Below, piece after piece: positions 28,651-35,535 of a stretch of DNA of 35,535 nt; position 1 is the first letter of the stretch, and the number at the start of each line of letters is the position of its first letter. Origin of the DNA: Sedimenticola sp. (GTDB lineage: Bacteria > Pseudomonadota > Gammaproteobacteria > Chromatiales > Chromatiaceae); the NCBI GenBank assembly GCA_026994195.1, contig JALWRH010000066.1, forward strand, positions 1-35,535, given 5' to 3'. A program made the translations under genes and the position numbers. Under the pieces are notes generated by a model. It saw only the letters and a program-made list of their open reading frames with translations. It did no database searches and was not told where the DNA came from.

Positions 28651-28690
28651 CAAATAAGAGAACAGGCGAAAGGCTACGCCAACAGACTCA

Positions 28691-28726
28691 CTCTTTCCCC
28701 CGGGGGAGAGGGTTGGGGTGAGGGGG
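28691..28726. repeat. REP-like CCCTCTCCC-type palindrome
   Basis: CTCTTTCCCC is followed by CGGGGGAGAG and then GGTTGGGGTGAGGGGG, in the 240-base gap between the CadC-like gene and the SLH-like gene. It belongs to the same repeat type as the units at 26138-26226. The remainder of the gap holds the candidate promoter and operator. Confidence 0.65.
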
Positions 28727-28742
28727 AAATAGGCTAGGTTAT

Positions 28743-30761
28743 TCAGAAAATGATTTCACGCCACTTCTGATTTGAAAGCGCGTTTTCATAGGCCTGCAGA
28801 TATTTCTCATGGGTGGCCGCCCAGAGGCTGCCGGCCTTTTCTTTCACGGCCCTGGCAATATCCACGGCATCCGCGAAACGCTTTTCCTCATAGGCAAGAT
28901 GGGCGGGCAAGAGCGCGTAGGTGGGGTCGGGGGAGGCAAACTCACTTTCGGTTTGCAGGTATTTCCTGGCCTGGTCAGGCAGATGCAGATTGAGGTAGGC
29001 CCGCGCCAACAGATTGGCTGCCATGTGGCCGGCATACTTCAACCCCTGCCGTTCGAAATCAGGAAGCATTTTGCTGATTTCGTTTACGGCGACCTCATAC
29101 TTCCCTTCCATGATATGAATATCGGCCAGTTCAACCTTTACCAGGGCAGCCCCTTCGGTACCTCCAAGTTTTTCAAAGGCTGCCTGCAAATCCGTCAACA
29201 TGCTGACAGCACGACCGAGCTCCCCTTTCGATTTCAGGATAACAGCCTGTTGAAATTTGGTCATGGCCAGGTATTGCCGGTTGCCCAGGCGCAGAAACTG
29301 CAATTCGGCGTCCTTGTAGTATTTTTCCGCTTGGGTGTAATCATTGACCGTCATGTGGATATTGCCGATATTGAACGACACCATGCCAATCCCGGGACGG
29401 TATCCGGCCCGCCGGTACAATTCCATGGCCTTCAGCAAGTATTCCAGGGCTCTGTCCACATCCCCAGCAGCCTGGTAACTGGTGCCGATATTCATGGTTT
29501 CCATAGCCTGATCTACGACATTCCCCGCTTCCTCTGCCATCTTCAACAGGCGTCGGGAGGTTTCCCGTGACAAACCAAGCTCCCCCTTGGTGTACTGGAT
29601 ATTGGACACCACCCGCAGGGCTTGGTAGCGGACATCCGGCGGCAAATCATCCCGCGCCAGCAGGCCGTCCGTGATTTTCAGCGCCTCATCCAGCTTACGC
29701 ATGCGATAGCGGGCATCCGCCAGCTTTACCCGGGCCCAGACGAATTCCGGCTCCTTTTTCAGGGCAAGTTCGAGGAACTGAACCGCGGAGACATATTGGC
29801 CGTTGAACAGTTCCTGGGTGCCCAGGGCATAGGCCTGGTTGGCGGCTTCATCGGTGGAATAGGTATCCCGTACGCTGACCAGCCAGGGCTGCGCGGGGTC
29901 CACCAGCCGGACAACACTGCCGGCAAGCGCTGACCCGGCTTCGATGACGGTATTCCCATTAACCGTCTTGCGCTTGGCAACCCCTCTGGAACTGACCACC
30001 TGGTAGGAGATTTGAGGATGCGGATCGGTGCGCTCCAGGCGGGCGGAAAGCAGTATCTGGCATCCCAGATCCCCACAGAGAGACTCAAATACCTTCAGCA
30101 TTTCCAGGGGTGTAGAGGGCGTTTCATCCAGGGCCATGTTGTCCAGATAGCTGATGACTTTTTTTGTTTCCACGGTGTTGATACCGGCTGACTCCCCCAG
30201 CAGCTGCCGAACCATGTCCATGAGCCCCAGGTTTATCCAGGCGTAGGTTTCATCCCCGCTCCCGTTCTCGAAAGGCAGCACGGCAATGTTGTAAGGATAA
30301 TCCCCAAGGTCCAGAGATGGTGGTTTTTCGGGCCGGGTGAACAAGTAGGCGGCCAGGGCGGTCGCCAGCATCAGTCCCAGGACGGCCCATGGCCAGCGTC
30401 TGGGCATTTCTGCCATTTTCTCCCGGGGTTCCGCAGCAGGACTGTCTTCAGCAAGCAGCTCGGGCTGAACCAGAAAACGCACGCCCACGCCATGTATGGT
30501 CTTGATGTAGGTGGGATGCCTGCTGTCATCGCCCAGGAGCTGGCGGGTGCGGCGAATCAGCTGGGACAAGGCCCAGTCACTGATTTCCTGCCGGGGCCAG
30601 AGGGTTTCCAGCAGTTCCCGCCGGGTCAGGGTTTCCGGATAGCGCTCCAGCAGCAGCAGGATGAACTGGAACACCCTGTTCTCCACCTCCAGCAGTTCTC
30701 CATCCCGGTAGAAAAGCGTTTTGTCCGGGTTCAACCGGAATTCATTGAATCGGTAGATCAT
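28743..30761 (-). CDS. ToxR/CadC-type membrane transcription regulator with TPR domain
   Basis: A 672-residue one-component regulator. Residues 1-100 form an OmpR-like winged helix (FRLNPDKTLFYRDGELLEV, RRELLETLWPRQEISDWALSQLIRRTRQLL, IKTIHGVGVRFL). One membrane helix at about 122-142 (PWAVLGLMLATALAAYLFT) leads to the periplasmic part. This begins with a TolB/FlgO-like fold (YNIAVLPFENGSGD) and continues with TPR-type helical repeats from about 310 to the end. The layout is that of CadC-like sensors that read an extracytoplasmic signal and activate nearby genes. ATG at 30761 has AAGGGG seven bases upstream. It is followed after 240 bases by the SLH-like gene on the same strand, the likely target. 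Confidence 0.88.
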   Translation of the reverse strand: MIYRFNEFRLNPDKTLFYRDGELLEVENRVFQFILLLLERYPETLTRRELLETLWPRQEISDWALSQLIRRTRQLLGDDSRHPTYIKTIHGVGVRFLVQPELLAEDSPAAEPREKMAEMPRRWPWAVLGLMLATALAAYLFTRPEKPPSLDLGDYPYNIAVLPFENGSGDETYAWINLGLMDMVRQLLGESAGINTVETKKVISYLDNMALDETPSTPLEMLKVFESLCGDLGCQILLSARLERTDPHPQISYQVVSSRGVAKRKTVNGNTVIEAGSALAGSVVRLVDPAQPWLVSVRDTYSTDEAANQAYALGTQELFNGQYVSAVQFLELALKKEPEFVWARVKLADARYRMRKLDEALKITDGLLARDDLPPDVRYQALRVVSNIQYTKGELGLSRETSRRLLKMAEEAGNVVDQAMETMNIGTSYQAAGDVDRALEYLLKAMELYRRAGYRPGIGMVSFNIGNIHMTVNDYTQAEKYYKDAELQFLRLGNRQYLAMTKFQQAVILKSKGELGRAVSMLTDLQAAFEKLGGTEGAALVKVELADIHIMEGKYEVAVNEISKMLPDFERQGLKYAGHMAANLLARAYLNLHLPDQARKYLQTESEFASPDPTYALLPAHLAYEEKRFADAVDIARAVKEKAGSLWAATHEKYLQAYENALSNQKWREIIF

Positions 30762-30804
30762 AAAGCCCCTTGGCGTGTGCTGAAATTGGTGTTTTTTTTA
30801 TTGC

Positions 30805-30810
30805 ATTATA
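30805..30810 (-). promoter_or_regulatory. -10 element of the CadC-like regulator promoter
   Basis: On the minus strand a perfect TATAAT lies 44 bases upstream of the start codon. The -35 region (about CTTCAT with 16-base spacing) is poor, as at promoters needing an activator. It lies in the 121-base gap shared with the divergent yqgE promoter. Confidence 0.55.
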
Positions 30811-30864
30811 GGCCAAGTTCCCTGACATGAAGGGCGGGGGTTCTAGCAAGGCATCTCATGCTGT

Positions 30865-30873
30865 TGGTATAAT
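30865..30873 (+). promoter_or_regulatory. Extended -10 promoter of yqgE
   Basis: TGGTATAAT is a perfect extended -10 (TGn plus TATAAT). No -35 is recognisable, as is usual for such promoters. The -10 ends only nine bases before the yqgE ATG, so transcription would begin within about three bases of the start codon or on it. Confidence 0.65.
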
Positions 30874-30882
30874 TACCTTCCC

Positions 30883-31446
30883 ATGAGCGAATCTTCCTCA
30901 CTGACCGATCATTTCCTGATCGCCCTGCCGATTCTGCGGGACCCCAACTTTTCCCGCACTGTCACTTATATCTGCGAGCATAACAAGGACGGCGCCATGG
31001 GCATCATCATCAACCGCCCTTGCGATCTTCAGCTCATGGACATCCTGCACCACATGGACATACAGGAAACCCCAGCCACCCCCCGGGAGTTCCCCGTGCA
31101 TATCGGCGGCCCGGTGCAGGAAGACCGGGGTTTCCTGCTCCATTCCCCGCCAAAGCGCTGGGATTCCACCCTGGTGATCAGTGATGATATGGCCGTGACC
31201 ACCTCCCGCGATCTGCTTCAGGCTCTGGCCCGGGGAGAAGGACCGGAAGAAGTGTTCATCGCCCTGGGTTACGCCGGTTGGGGTCCAGGACAGCTGGAGC
31301 AGGAACTACAACAGGACAGCTGGCTGTTCAGCCCCGCTTCCCGGGAGATCATTTTCCACACACCTGTGGAAAAGCGCTGGGAGGCTGCCGCGACTCTGGC
31401 AGGTGTGGACCTGAACCTGATCAGCAACACCGGTGGCCATGCCTGA
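30883..31446 (+). CDS. yqgE: YqgE/AlgH family protein
   Basis: A 187-residue member of the YqgE/AlgH family, whose biochemical role is unclear (linked to alginate regulation in Pseudomonas). It shows the family N-terminus DHFLIALPILRDPNFSRTVTYICEHNKDGAMGIIINRP, then HIGGPVQEDRGFLLHS and ALGYAGWGPGQLEQEL, and FHTPVEKRWEAA near the end. ATG at 30883 has no ribosome binding site (TACCTTCCC precedes it) and lies nine bases after a TATAAT. It starts the yqgE-ruvX-pyrR-pyrB-pyrC'-pyrK run, whose order matches Pseudomonas; its 3' end overlaps ruvX. Confidence 0.95.
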   Translation: MSESSSLTDHFLIALPILRDPNFSRTVTYICEHNKDGAMGIIINRPCDLQLMDILHHMDIQETPATPREFPVHIGGPVQEDRGFLLHSPPKRWDSTLVISDDMAVTTSRDLLQALARGEGPEEVFIALGYAGWGPGQLEQELQQDSWLFSPASREIIFHTPVEKRWEAAATLAGVDLNLISNTGGHA

Positions 31447-31843
31447 GACTCTGCTGGGCTTCGACTACGGCACCCACAAGATCGGGGTGGCCGTGGGCCA
31501 GGAACTCACCGGCACGGCCAATCCGCTTACTGTGTTGAACCGGGTCAAGGACCAACCCGACTGGGACAGCATCAGGCGTCTCATCGAGGAATGGCGCCCC
31601 CAGGGTCTGGTGGTGGGTTTGCCCATAGGTCCGGACGAGAAAGAAACCCCCATGACCCAGGCGGCGCGCAAGTTCGCCCGGCAGTTGGAGGGGCGCTTCG
31701 GTCTGCCTGTACACCTGGCTGATGAAAGGCTAACATCCCGGGAAGCCTGGAGCCGCATTGGCGGCATCGCCACCCGGGATGTCACGCGCATCGACTCCAT
31801 GGCAGCCAAACTCATCCTGGAAACCTGGTTCAGCAGCCTATGA
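31439..31843 (+). CDS. ruvX: Putative pre-16S rRNA nuclease / Holliday junction resolvase-like protein
   Basis: YqgF-family RNase H-fold protein, thought to process the 5' end of pre-16S rRNA. The 134-residue protein shows LLGFDYGTHKIGVAVGQ (first acidic residue in the opening strand), the GLVVGLPIGPDEKETPMTQAARKFARQL motif and VHLADERLTSREA with the second acidic site. The conserved Asp comes near the end (RIDSMAAKLILETW). ATG at 31439 is preferred; GTG at 31433 would add two residues. It overlaps yqgE by eight bases and pyrR by four. Confidence 0.94.
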   Translation: MPETLLGFDYGTHKIGVAVGQELTGTANPLTVLNRVKDQPDWDSIRRLIEEWRPQGLVVGLPIGPDEKETPMTQAARKFARQLEGRFGLPVHLADERLTSREAWSRIGGIATRDVTRIDSMAAKLILETWFSSL

Positions 31844-32379
31844 GCAAACGCATCTTCATGCAGCAGGAAGCCATCCTGGACATCATCCAGGGCATGGCCC
31901 GCCTGACCCGCAAACACCTGCAGGAGCGGAAGATTCCTGATCCGGCCATGATCGGCATCCACACCGGCGGCGTATGGATCGCCCAGCGCCTGCATCAGTT
32001 GCTGGACATAGAGCCGCCCCTGGGACAACTGGACATCAGTTTCTACCGGGACGATTTCACCCGCATCGGAATGAACCCTCAGGTGAAGCCTTCCCAGATC
32101 CCTTTCGATGTGGAAGACCGCCACATCATTCTGGTGGACGACGTGATTCAGTCCGGGCGCACCATACGCGCCGCCATGAACGAGATCTTCGACTTTGGCC
32201 GCCCGGCCTCCATTACCCTGGTGAGCCTCATCGAGCGCAGTGGCCGGGAGCTGCCCATACAGCCGGATATCATGGGTCTGGAACCTCCCCTGGCGGACAA
32301 TGAACACATCCGCCTGCAGGGACCGGACCCTCTGGTGCTGGAGATCAGCGGCCATCCTGGCAATCGGGAGGCCTCATGA
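31840..32379 (+). CDS. pyrR: PyrR-type uracil phosphoribosyltransferase / pyr regulatory protein
   Basis: A 179-residue type I phosphoribosyltransferase. The PRPP-binding loop is [22 protein letters not shown] (about residues 96-117), with YRDDFTRIG and the PyrR-like flap region. In Gram-positives PyrR binds pyr mRNA and attenuates it; in Pseudomonas it is a regulator or bifunctional protein. No PyrR-binding attenuator was seen upstream of the operon, so its RNA target, if any, is not apparent here. ATG overlaps the ruvX stop (ATGA), and the pyrB start overlaps its stop in the same way. Confidence 0.94.
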   Translation: MSKRIFMQQEAILDIIQGMARLTRKHLQERKIPDPAMIGIHTGGVWIAQRLHQLLDIEPPLGQLDISFYRDDFTRIGMNPQVKPSQIPFDVEDRHIILVDDVIQSGRTIRAAMNEIFDFGRPASITLVSLIERSGRELPIQPDIMGLEPPLADNEHIRLQGPDPLVLEISGHPGNREAS

Positions 32380-33350
32380 ACACCCCTATCCAACAGACCG
32401 ACGCCCAGGGCCGCCTGCGCCATTTCCTCAGTATCGAGGGCTTCCGGCGGGAACAGCTGGAACAGATTCTGGATGCTGCCGAATCCTTCGCCATGCTGCC
32501 GGGGCGCCAGGTCAAGAAAGTCCCCCTGCTGCGCGGCAAGATCATCACCAACCTGTTCTTCGAAAACAGCACCCGCACCCGCACCACCTTCGAGCTGGCC
32601 GCCAAGCTGCTTTCAGCGGATGTCATCAACTTCAACGTCAATGTCTCCGCCACGGCCAAGGGGGAAACCCTGCTGGACACCCTGCGCAACATCGAAGCCA
32701 TGCATTCGGATATGTTCGTGGTGCGCCACCAGGCCTCCGGCGCAGCCCATTTCATCGCCCGCCATGCCGCCCCCGGCGTGAGCGTCATCAACGCCGGCGA
32801 CGGGCGTCATGCCCATCCCACCCAGGCCATGCTGGACATGTTCACCATCCGCCGCCACAAGGGGGATTTCACACCCCTGCGGGTAGCCATCGTGGGCGAT
32901 ATCCAACATTCCCGAGTGGCGCGCTCCCAGATCATGGCCCTGAACACACTCGGCGTGAGCGAAGTACGGGTAATCGCTCCGCGTACCCTGCTGCCCGCCG
33001 AGGCGCGTTCTCTGGGCGTACATGTCTATCATGACCTGGCGCAGGGCCTGGAGGATGTGGACGTCATCATCATGCTGCGCCTGCAGAAGGAACGCATGGA
33101 GCACGCCCTGCTGCCTTCGGAGCACGAATACTTCCAGCTCTACGGCCTCACCCAGGCACGCCTGAAAAAAGCCAAGCCCGATGCCATCGTCATGCACCCG
33201 GGTCCCATCAACCGGGGCGTGGAAATCGCCTCTGAAGTGGCGGACGGCCCCCAATCGGTCATCCTGCAACAGGTAAGCTACGGCATCGCCGTGCGCATGG
33301 CGGTCATGTCCATGGCCCTGGGCGGCACTGCCGGGGAGACCCAGTCATGA
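32376..33350 (+). CDS. pyrB: Aspartate carbamoyltransferase catalytic subunit
   Basis: Condenses carbamoyl phosphate with aspartate, the committed step of pyrimidine synthesis. The 324-residue protein has [13 protein letters not shown] (carbamoyl-phosphate site STRTR at 65-69), SATAKGETL (Ser91 and Lys95, the loop completing the neighbouring active site), [29 protein letters not shown] and [12 protein letters not shown]. The extended N-terminus before FLSIEGF resembles class A ATCases, which assemble with PyrC'. No pyrI follows, consistent with that class. ATGA overlaps link it to pyrR and pyrC'. Confidence 0.97.
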   Translation: MNTPIQQTDAQGRLRHFLSIEGFRREQLEQILDAAESFAMLPGRQVKKVPLLRGKIITNLFFENSTRTRTTFELAAKLLSADVINFNVNVSATAKGETLLDTLRNIEAMHSDMFVVRHQASGAAHFIARHAAPGVSVINAGDGRHAHPTQAMLDMFTIRRHKGDFTPLRVAIVGDIQHSRVARSQIMALNTLGVSEVRVIAPRTLLPAEARSLGVHVYHDLAQGLEDVDVIIMLRLQKERMEHALLPSEHEYFQLYGLTQARLKKAKPDAIVMHPGPINRGVEIASEVADGPQSVILQQVSYGIAVRMAVMSMALGGTAGETQS

Positions 33351-34630
33351 ACCGTATCCATATTCAGGGAGGGCGTCTCATCGACCCAGCCAATGGCGTG
33401 GACGCCAGGCAAGACCTGTGGCTGGAAGACGGCAAGGTGCTGGCCGTGGGAGAACAGCCCCAGGGATTCAAACCGGATCAGGTCATCGACGCCAGGGGAA
33501 AAATCATCTGCCCCGGCCTCATCGATCTGGGCGTGCATCTGCGTGAACCCGGCCAGGAGCACAAAGGCACCATTTGCAGTGAAGGCCGGGCTGCCGCCCG
33601 GGGCGGCATCACCACCTTGGTGTGCATGCCCGATACCCTGCCCGTCATCGACACTCCGGCGGTCTGGGAACTCATACGCCGCCGCGCCAAAGCCTGCGGC
33701 AATGCCCGGGTGCTGGCCATCGGCGCCCTGACCCATGGACTGGCTGGCGATCAGCTGGCAGAGACAGGCGCCCTGAAACAGGCCGGCTGCGTGGCCGTGA
33801 GCAACACCCGCCGGCGCATGGCCAATACCCTGGTCACCCGGCACGCCCTGGAGTACGCCAGCACCTTTGACCTGCCCGTGATCCTGTGCAGTGAAGATCC
33901 CCATCTCAAGGCCAATGGCTGCGTCCACGAAGGCGCCGTGGCCAGCCGCCTGGGACTGCCCGGCATTCCCGCAGCGGCGGAAACCGTGGCTGTGGCCCGG
34001 GACCTGGCCTTGACCGAACATACCGGCTGCCTCAGCCATTTCCACACCCTGTCCACGGGCCGCGCCATCGAAATGATCCGTCAGGCCCGCCAGGACGGCG
34101 CGCAGCTCACGGCGGGCGTGGCCATACACCAGCTGTTCCTCATGGACATGGACGTGGATGGCTTCAATGCCGCCTGTCACGTGGATCCGCCCCTGCGCAC
34201 CCAGGGCGACCGGGATCGCTTGCGCCAGGCCGTGCGGGACGGCGACATCCAGGTCATCTGCTCGGATCATCAACCCCATGAGGAAGATGCCAAAACCGAA
34301 CCCTTTCCCCTGACAGCCCCCGGCATATCGGGCCTGGAAACCCTGTTGCCCCTGAGCCTGAAGCTGGTGCAAGAAGGGATACTGGATCTGCCCACAGCCA
34401 TCGCCGCCCTGACCAGCGGCCCGGCCCGGGTGCTGGATCTGCCCCTGGGGCGCCTGGATCCCGGGCGCAGCGCCGACATCTGCATTTTCGATCCAGACGC
34501 CATTTGGGAACTGGATCCTGAAACAATGGCCAGCCGGGGAAAGAATACGCCTTTTGCAGGTTGGGAATTCCGTGGCCGCGTCACCCATACCCTGTTCGAA
34601 GGACGGCTCACCTGGAGCAATGATTCATGA
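33347..34630 (+). CDS. pyrC': Inactive dihydroorotase homologue PyrC' (ATCase partner)
   Basis: A 427-residue dihydroorotase-fold protein that probably serves as the structural partner of PyrB. Active enzymes have HVHLREPG; here the motif is LGVHLREPG, with Gly62 in place of the first zinc His while His64 stays. The usual MPNT is MPDT (Asp96), and the next zinc His (before CED) is replaced around Cys181 in [25 protein letters not shown] keeps the catalytic Asp position. Loss of two metal ligands indicates a pseudoenzyme like Pseudomonas PyrC'. ATGA overlaps join it to pyrB and pyrK. An active PyrC should exist elsewhere. Confidence 0.92.
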   Translation: MNRIHIQGGRLIDPANGVDARQDLWLEDGKVLAVGEQPQGFKPDQVIDARGKIICPGLIDLGVHLREPGQEHKGTICSEGRAAARGGITTLVCMPDTLPVIDTPAVWELIRRRAKACGNARVLAIGALTHGLAGDQLAETGALKQAGCVAVSNTRRRMANTLVTRHALEYASTFDLPVILCSEDPHLKANGCVHEGAVASRLGLPGIPAAAETVAVARDLALTEHTGCLSHFHTLSTGRAIEMIRQARQDGAQLTAGVAIHQLFLMDMDVDGFNAACHVDPPLRTQGDRDRLRQAVRDGDIQVICSDHQPHEEDAKTEPFPLTAPGISGLETLLPLSLKLVQEGILDLPTAIAALTSGPARVLDLPLGRLDPGRSADICIFDPDAIWELDPETMASRGKNTPFAGWEFRGRVTHTLFEGRLTWSNDS

Positions 34631-35490
34631 AACACCCGGAACATCGCAGCAGCATCTTCGTCGAAGAGGCTGAAATCATCCGTCATGAAGCCTTTGCCGG
34701 CGATCAGTTCATCCTGCGCCTGCACGCGCCCCGCTGCGCCGCAAAAGCCCGGCCCGGCCAGTTCGTGCACCTGACCGTGGATCCCCAGCGCCCCATGCGC
34801 CGTCCCATTTCCATCATGCGCGCCCATGCCCGCGAAGGCTGGATAGACTTGCTCTACAAACGGGTGGGCGAAGGCACGGCCCTGCTGGCGAGGCGCAAGC
34901 CCGGCGAAACCCTGAGCAACCTCGGCCCCATCGGCCAGCCTTTCAAGGTCACCAGAAAACGTCCCCTCCTCATCGGTGGCGGCGTGGGCATGCCGCCCAT
35001 GCTGTTCGTGGCTGAAAGCCTCAGGGGCAGCGACCACCAGCCCCTGGTGATCCTGGGTTCGGAAGTGCCCTTTCCCTTTACGCCCCGCCCTTCCGACATT
35101 CTGGTGCCCGGCATGCCCGAGGGCGTGATCGCCACAATGCCCCTGCTAGACGACTGGAACATCGCCTGCCGGCTCACTTCAGGTCAGGACATGCCCGGCG
35201 TACACCAGGGCTATGTCACGGACTTGGCCCGCCACTGGCTGAACGCCCTGGATGAAGCGGCCAGAAAGGAAGTGGAGGTGCTGGCCTGCGGCCCCCATCC
35301 CATGCTGGAGGCGGTGGTCGCCCTGGCGCGGGACTTTGACCTGCCCGTGCAGGTTTCCCTGGAGGAATTCATGGCCTGCGGCGTGGGCGGCTGCGCCGGT
35401 TGCGCGGTAGAGGTGCAGACGCAAAACGGCCCGTCCATGCAGCGGGTCTGTGTGGACGGGCCGGTGTTCAACGGTTACCAAGTGTTCTAG
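34627..35490 (+). CDS. pyrK: Dihydroorotate dehydrogenase electron transfer subunit (PyrK-like)
   Basis: A 287-residue flavin/iron-sulfur protein. The N-terminal ferredoxin-reductase-like FAD domain has RPGQFVHLTV and MRRPISIM (the RPxS FAD motif). A nucleotide-binding domain shows LLIGGGVGMPPMLFVAESL and VLACGPHPMLEAV. The C-terminal cluster motif has Cys251, Cys256, Cys259 and Cys275 (CGVGGCAGC then RVCVDGPVF), a 2Fe-2S site. With PyrD of class 1B it passes electrons from dihydroorotate to NAD. Its ATG overlaps the pyrC' stop (ATGA). A class 1B pyrD would be expected just beyond or elsewhere; only 45 bases remain in the window. Confidence 0.9.
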   Translation: MKHPEHRSSIFVEEAEIIRHEAFAGDQFILRLHAPRCAAKARPGQFVHLTVDPQRPMRRPISIMRAHAREGWIDLLYKRVGEGTALLARRKPGETLSNLGPIGQPFKVTRKRPLLIGGGVGMPPMLFVAESLRGSDHQPLVILGSEVPFPFTPRPSDILVPGMPEGVIATMPLLDDWNIACRLTSGQDMPGVHQGYVTDLARHWLNALDEAARKEVEVLACGPHPMLEAVVALARDFDLPVQVSLEEFMACGVGGCAGCAVEVQTQNGPSMQRVCVDGPVFNGYQVF

Positions 35491-35510
35491 CCCGAATATT
35501 TCACCCGGTC

Positions 35511-35529
35511 GCTGGAAAAATATTCCAGC
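35511..35529 (+). other. Hairpin after pyrK, near the window edge
   Basis: A perfect 7-bp stem (GCTGGAA 35511-35517 with TTCCAGC 35523-35529) with a 5-base loop begins 20 bases after the pyrK stop. Only six bases remain beyond it, so a U-tract cannot be judged. It could be a terminator or a mere intergenic fold. Confidence 0.35.
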
Positions 35530-35535
35530 TTACTG

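Noticed and set aside
24978-30761. A mobile element carrying the accessory block
   Set aside because: No transposase, integrase, tRNA or target-site duplication is seen at the edges; only REP-like repeats occur inside.
31840-32379. A Gram-positive-style PyrR attenuation site in the pyr operon
   Set aside because: The pyr genes overlap by four bases and no leader with a terminator or PyrR-binding loop is visible upstream of pyrB or yqgE.
33278-34588. A 436-codon minus-strand frame opposite pyrC'
   Set aside because: Antisense shadow without domains; the plus-strand gene is fixed by ATGA overlaps and family motifs.

Overview
The window looks like chromosome from a free-living gammaproteobacterium with moderately high G+C. 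It resembles Chromatiales-type sulfur oxidisers, but no 16S or taxon marker is present, so this is inference. The evidence is the pseudomonad-like gene order pilG-H-I-J-chpA-chpC next to gshB, a tonB-like gene, yqgE, ruvX, pyrR, pyrB and pyrC', plus a tkt-gap-pgk-pyk operon. Every gene recognised looks intact except pyk, which is cut by the left edge. No rRNA, tRNA, CRISPR array, prophage or insertion sequence was seen.

Layout. (1) 1-4707, minus strand: a central-carbon operon tkt, gap, pgk, pyk with hairpins in two intergenic gaps. (2) 4986-5543, minus: a thioredoxin-fold protein divergent from metK. (3) 5617-10178, plus: the activated-methyl cycle. metK has a sigma70 promoter, a SAM-II-like riboswitch and an intrinsic terminator in its leader. 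ahcY has an SAH riboswitch. metF and rsmE follow. (4) 10187-20354, minus: the Chp chemosensory system that controls type IV pili (pilG, pilH, pilI, pilJ, chpA, chpC), without the adaptation genes pilK and chpB. A periplasmic rhodanese-like protein and a small exported protein lie upstream on the same strand. (5) 21910-24802, plus: translationally coupled gshB, apbE and a tonB-like gene. (6) 24978-30761, minus: an accessory block interrupting the usual tonB-yqgE neighbourhood. It encodes a Calx-beta protein with an IPTL-CTERM sorting tail, a large exported protein with an SLH-like module and YadA-like 15-residue repeats, and a ToxR/CadC-type membrane regulator with TPRs. REP-like repeats bracket the middle gene. 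(7) 30883-35490, plus: yqgE, ruvX, pyrR, pyrB, pyrC' and pyrK, almost all overlapping by a few bases.

How the genes work together. MetK makes SAM, methyltransferases turn it into SAH, AhcY removes SAH and MetF supplies the methyl group for methionine. The metK leader should switch off when SAM is high, and the ahcY leader should switch on when SAH is high. The Chp genes form one signalling chain from the PilJ receptor through PilI/ChpC to the ChpA kinase and the PilG/PilH regulators. The accessory block looks like a cell-surface module with its own transmembrane regulator. The pyr genes encode aspartate transcarbamoylase with its catalytically dead dihydroorotase partner and an electron-transfer subunit that implies a class 1B dihydroorotate dehydrogenase elsewhere.

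No intergenic gap exceeds 300 bases; the longest (4708-4985, upstream of tkt) shows no clear element.
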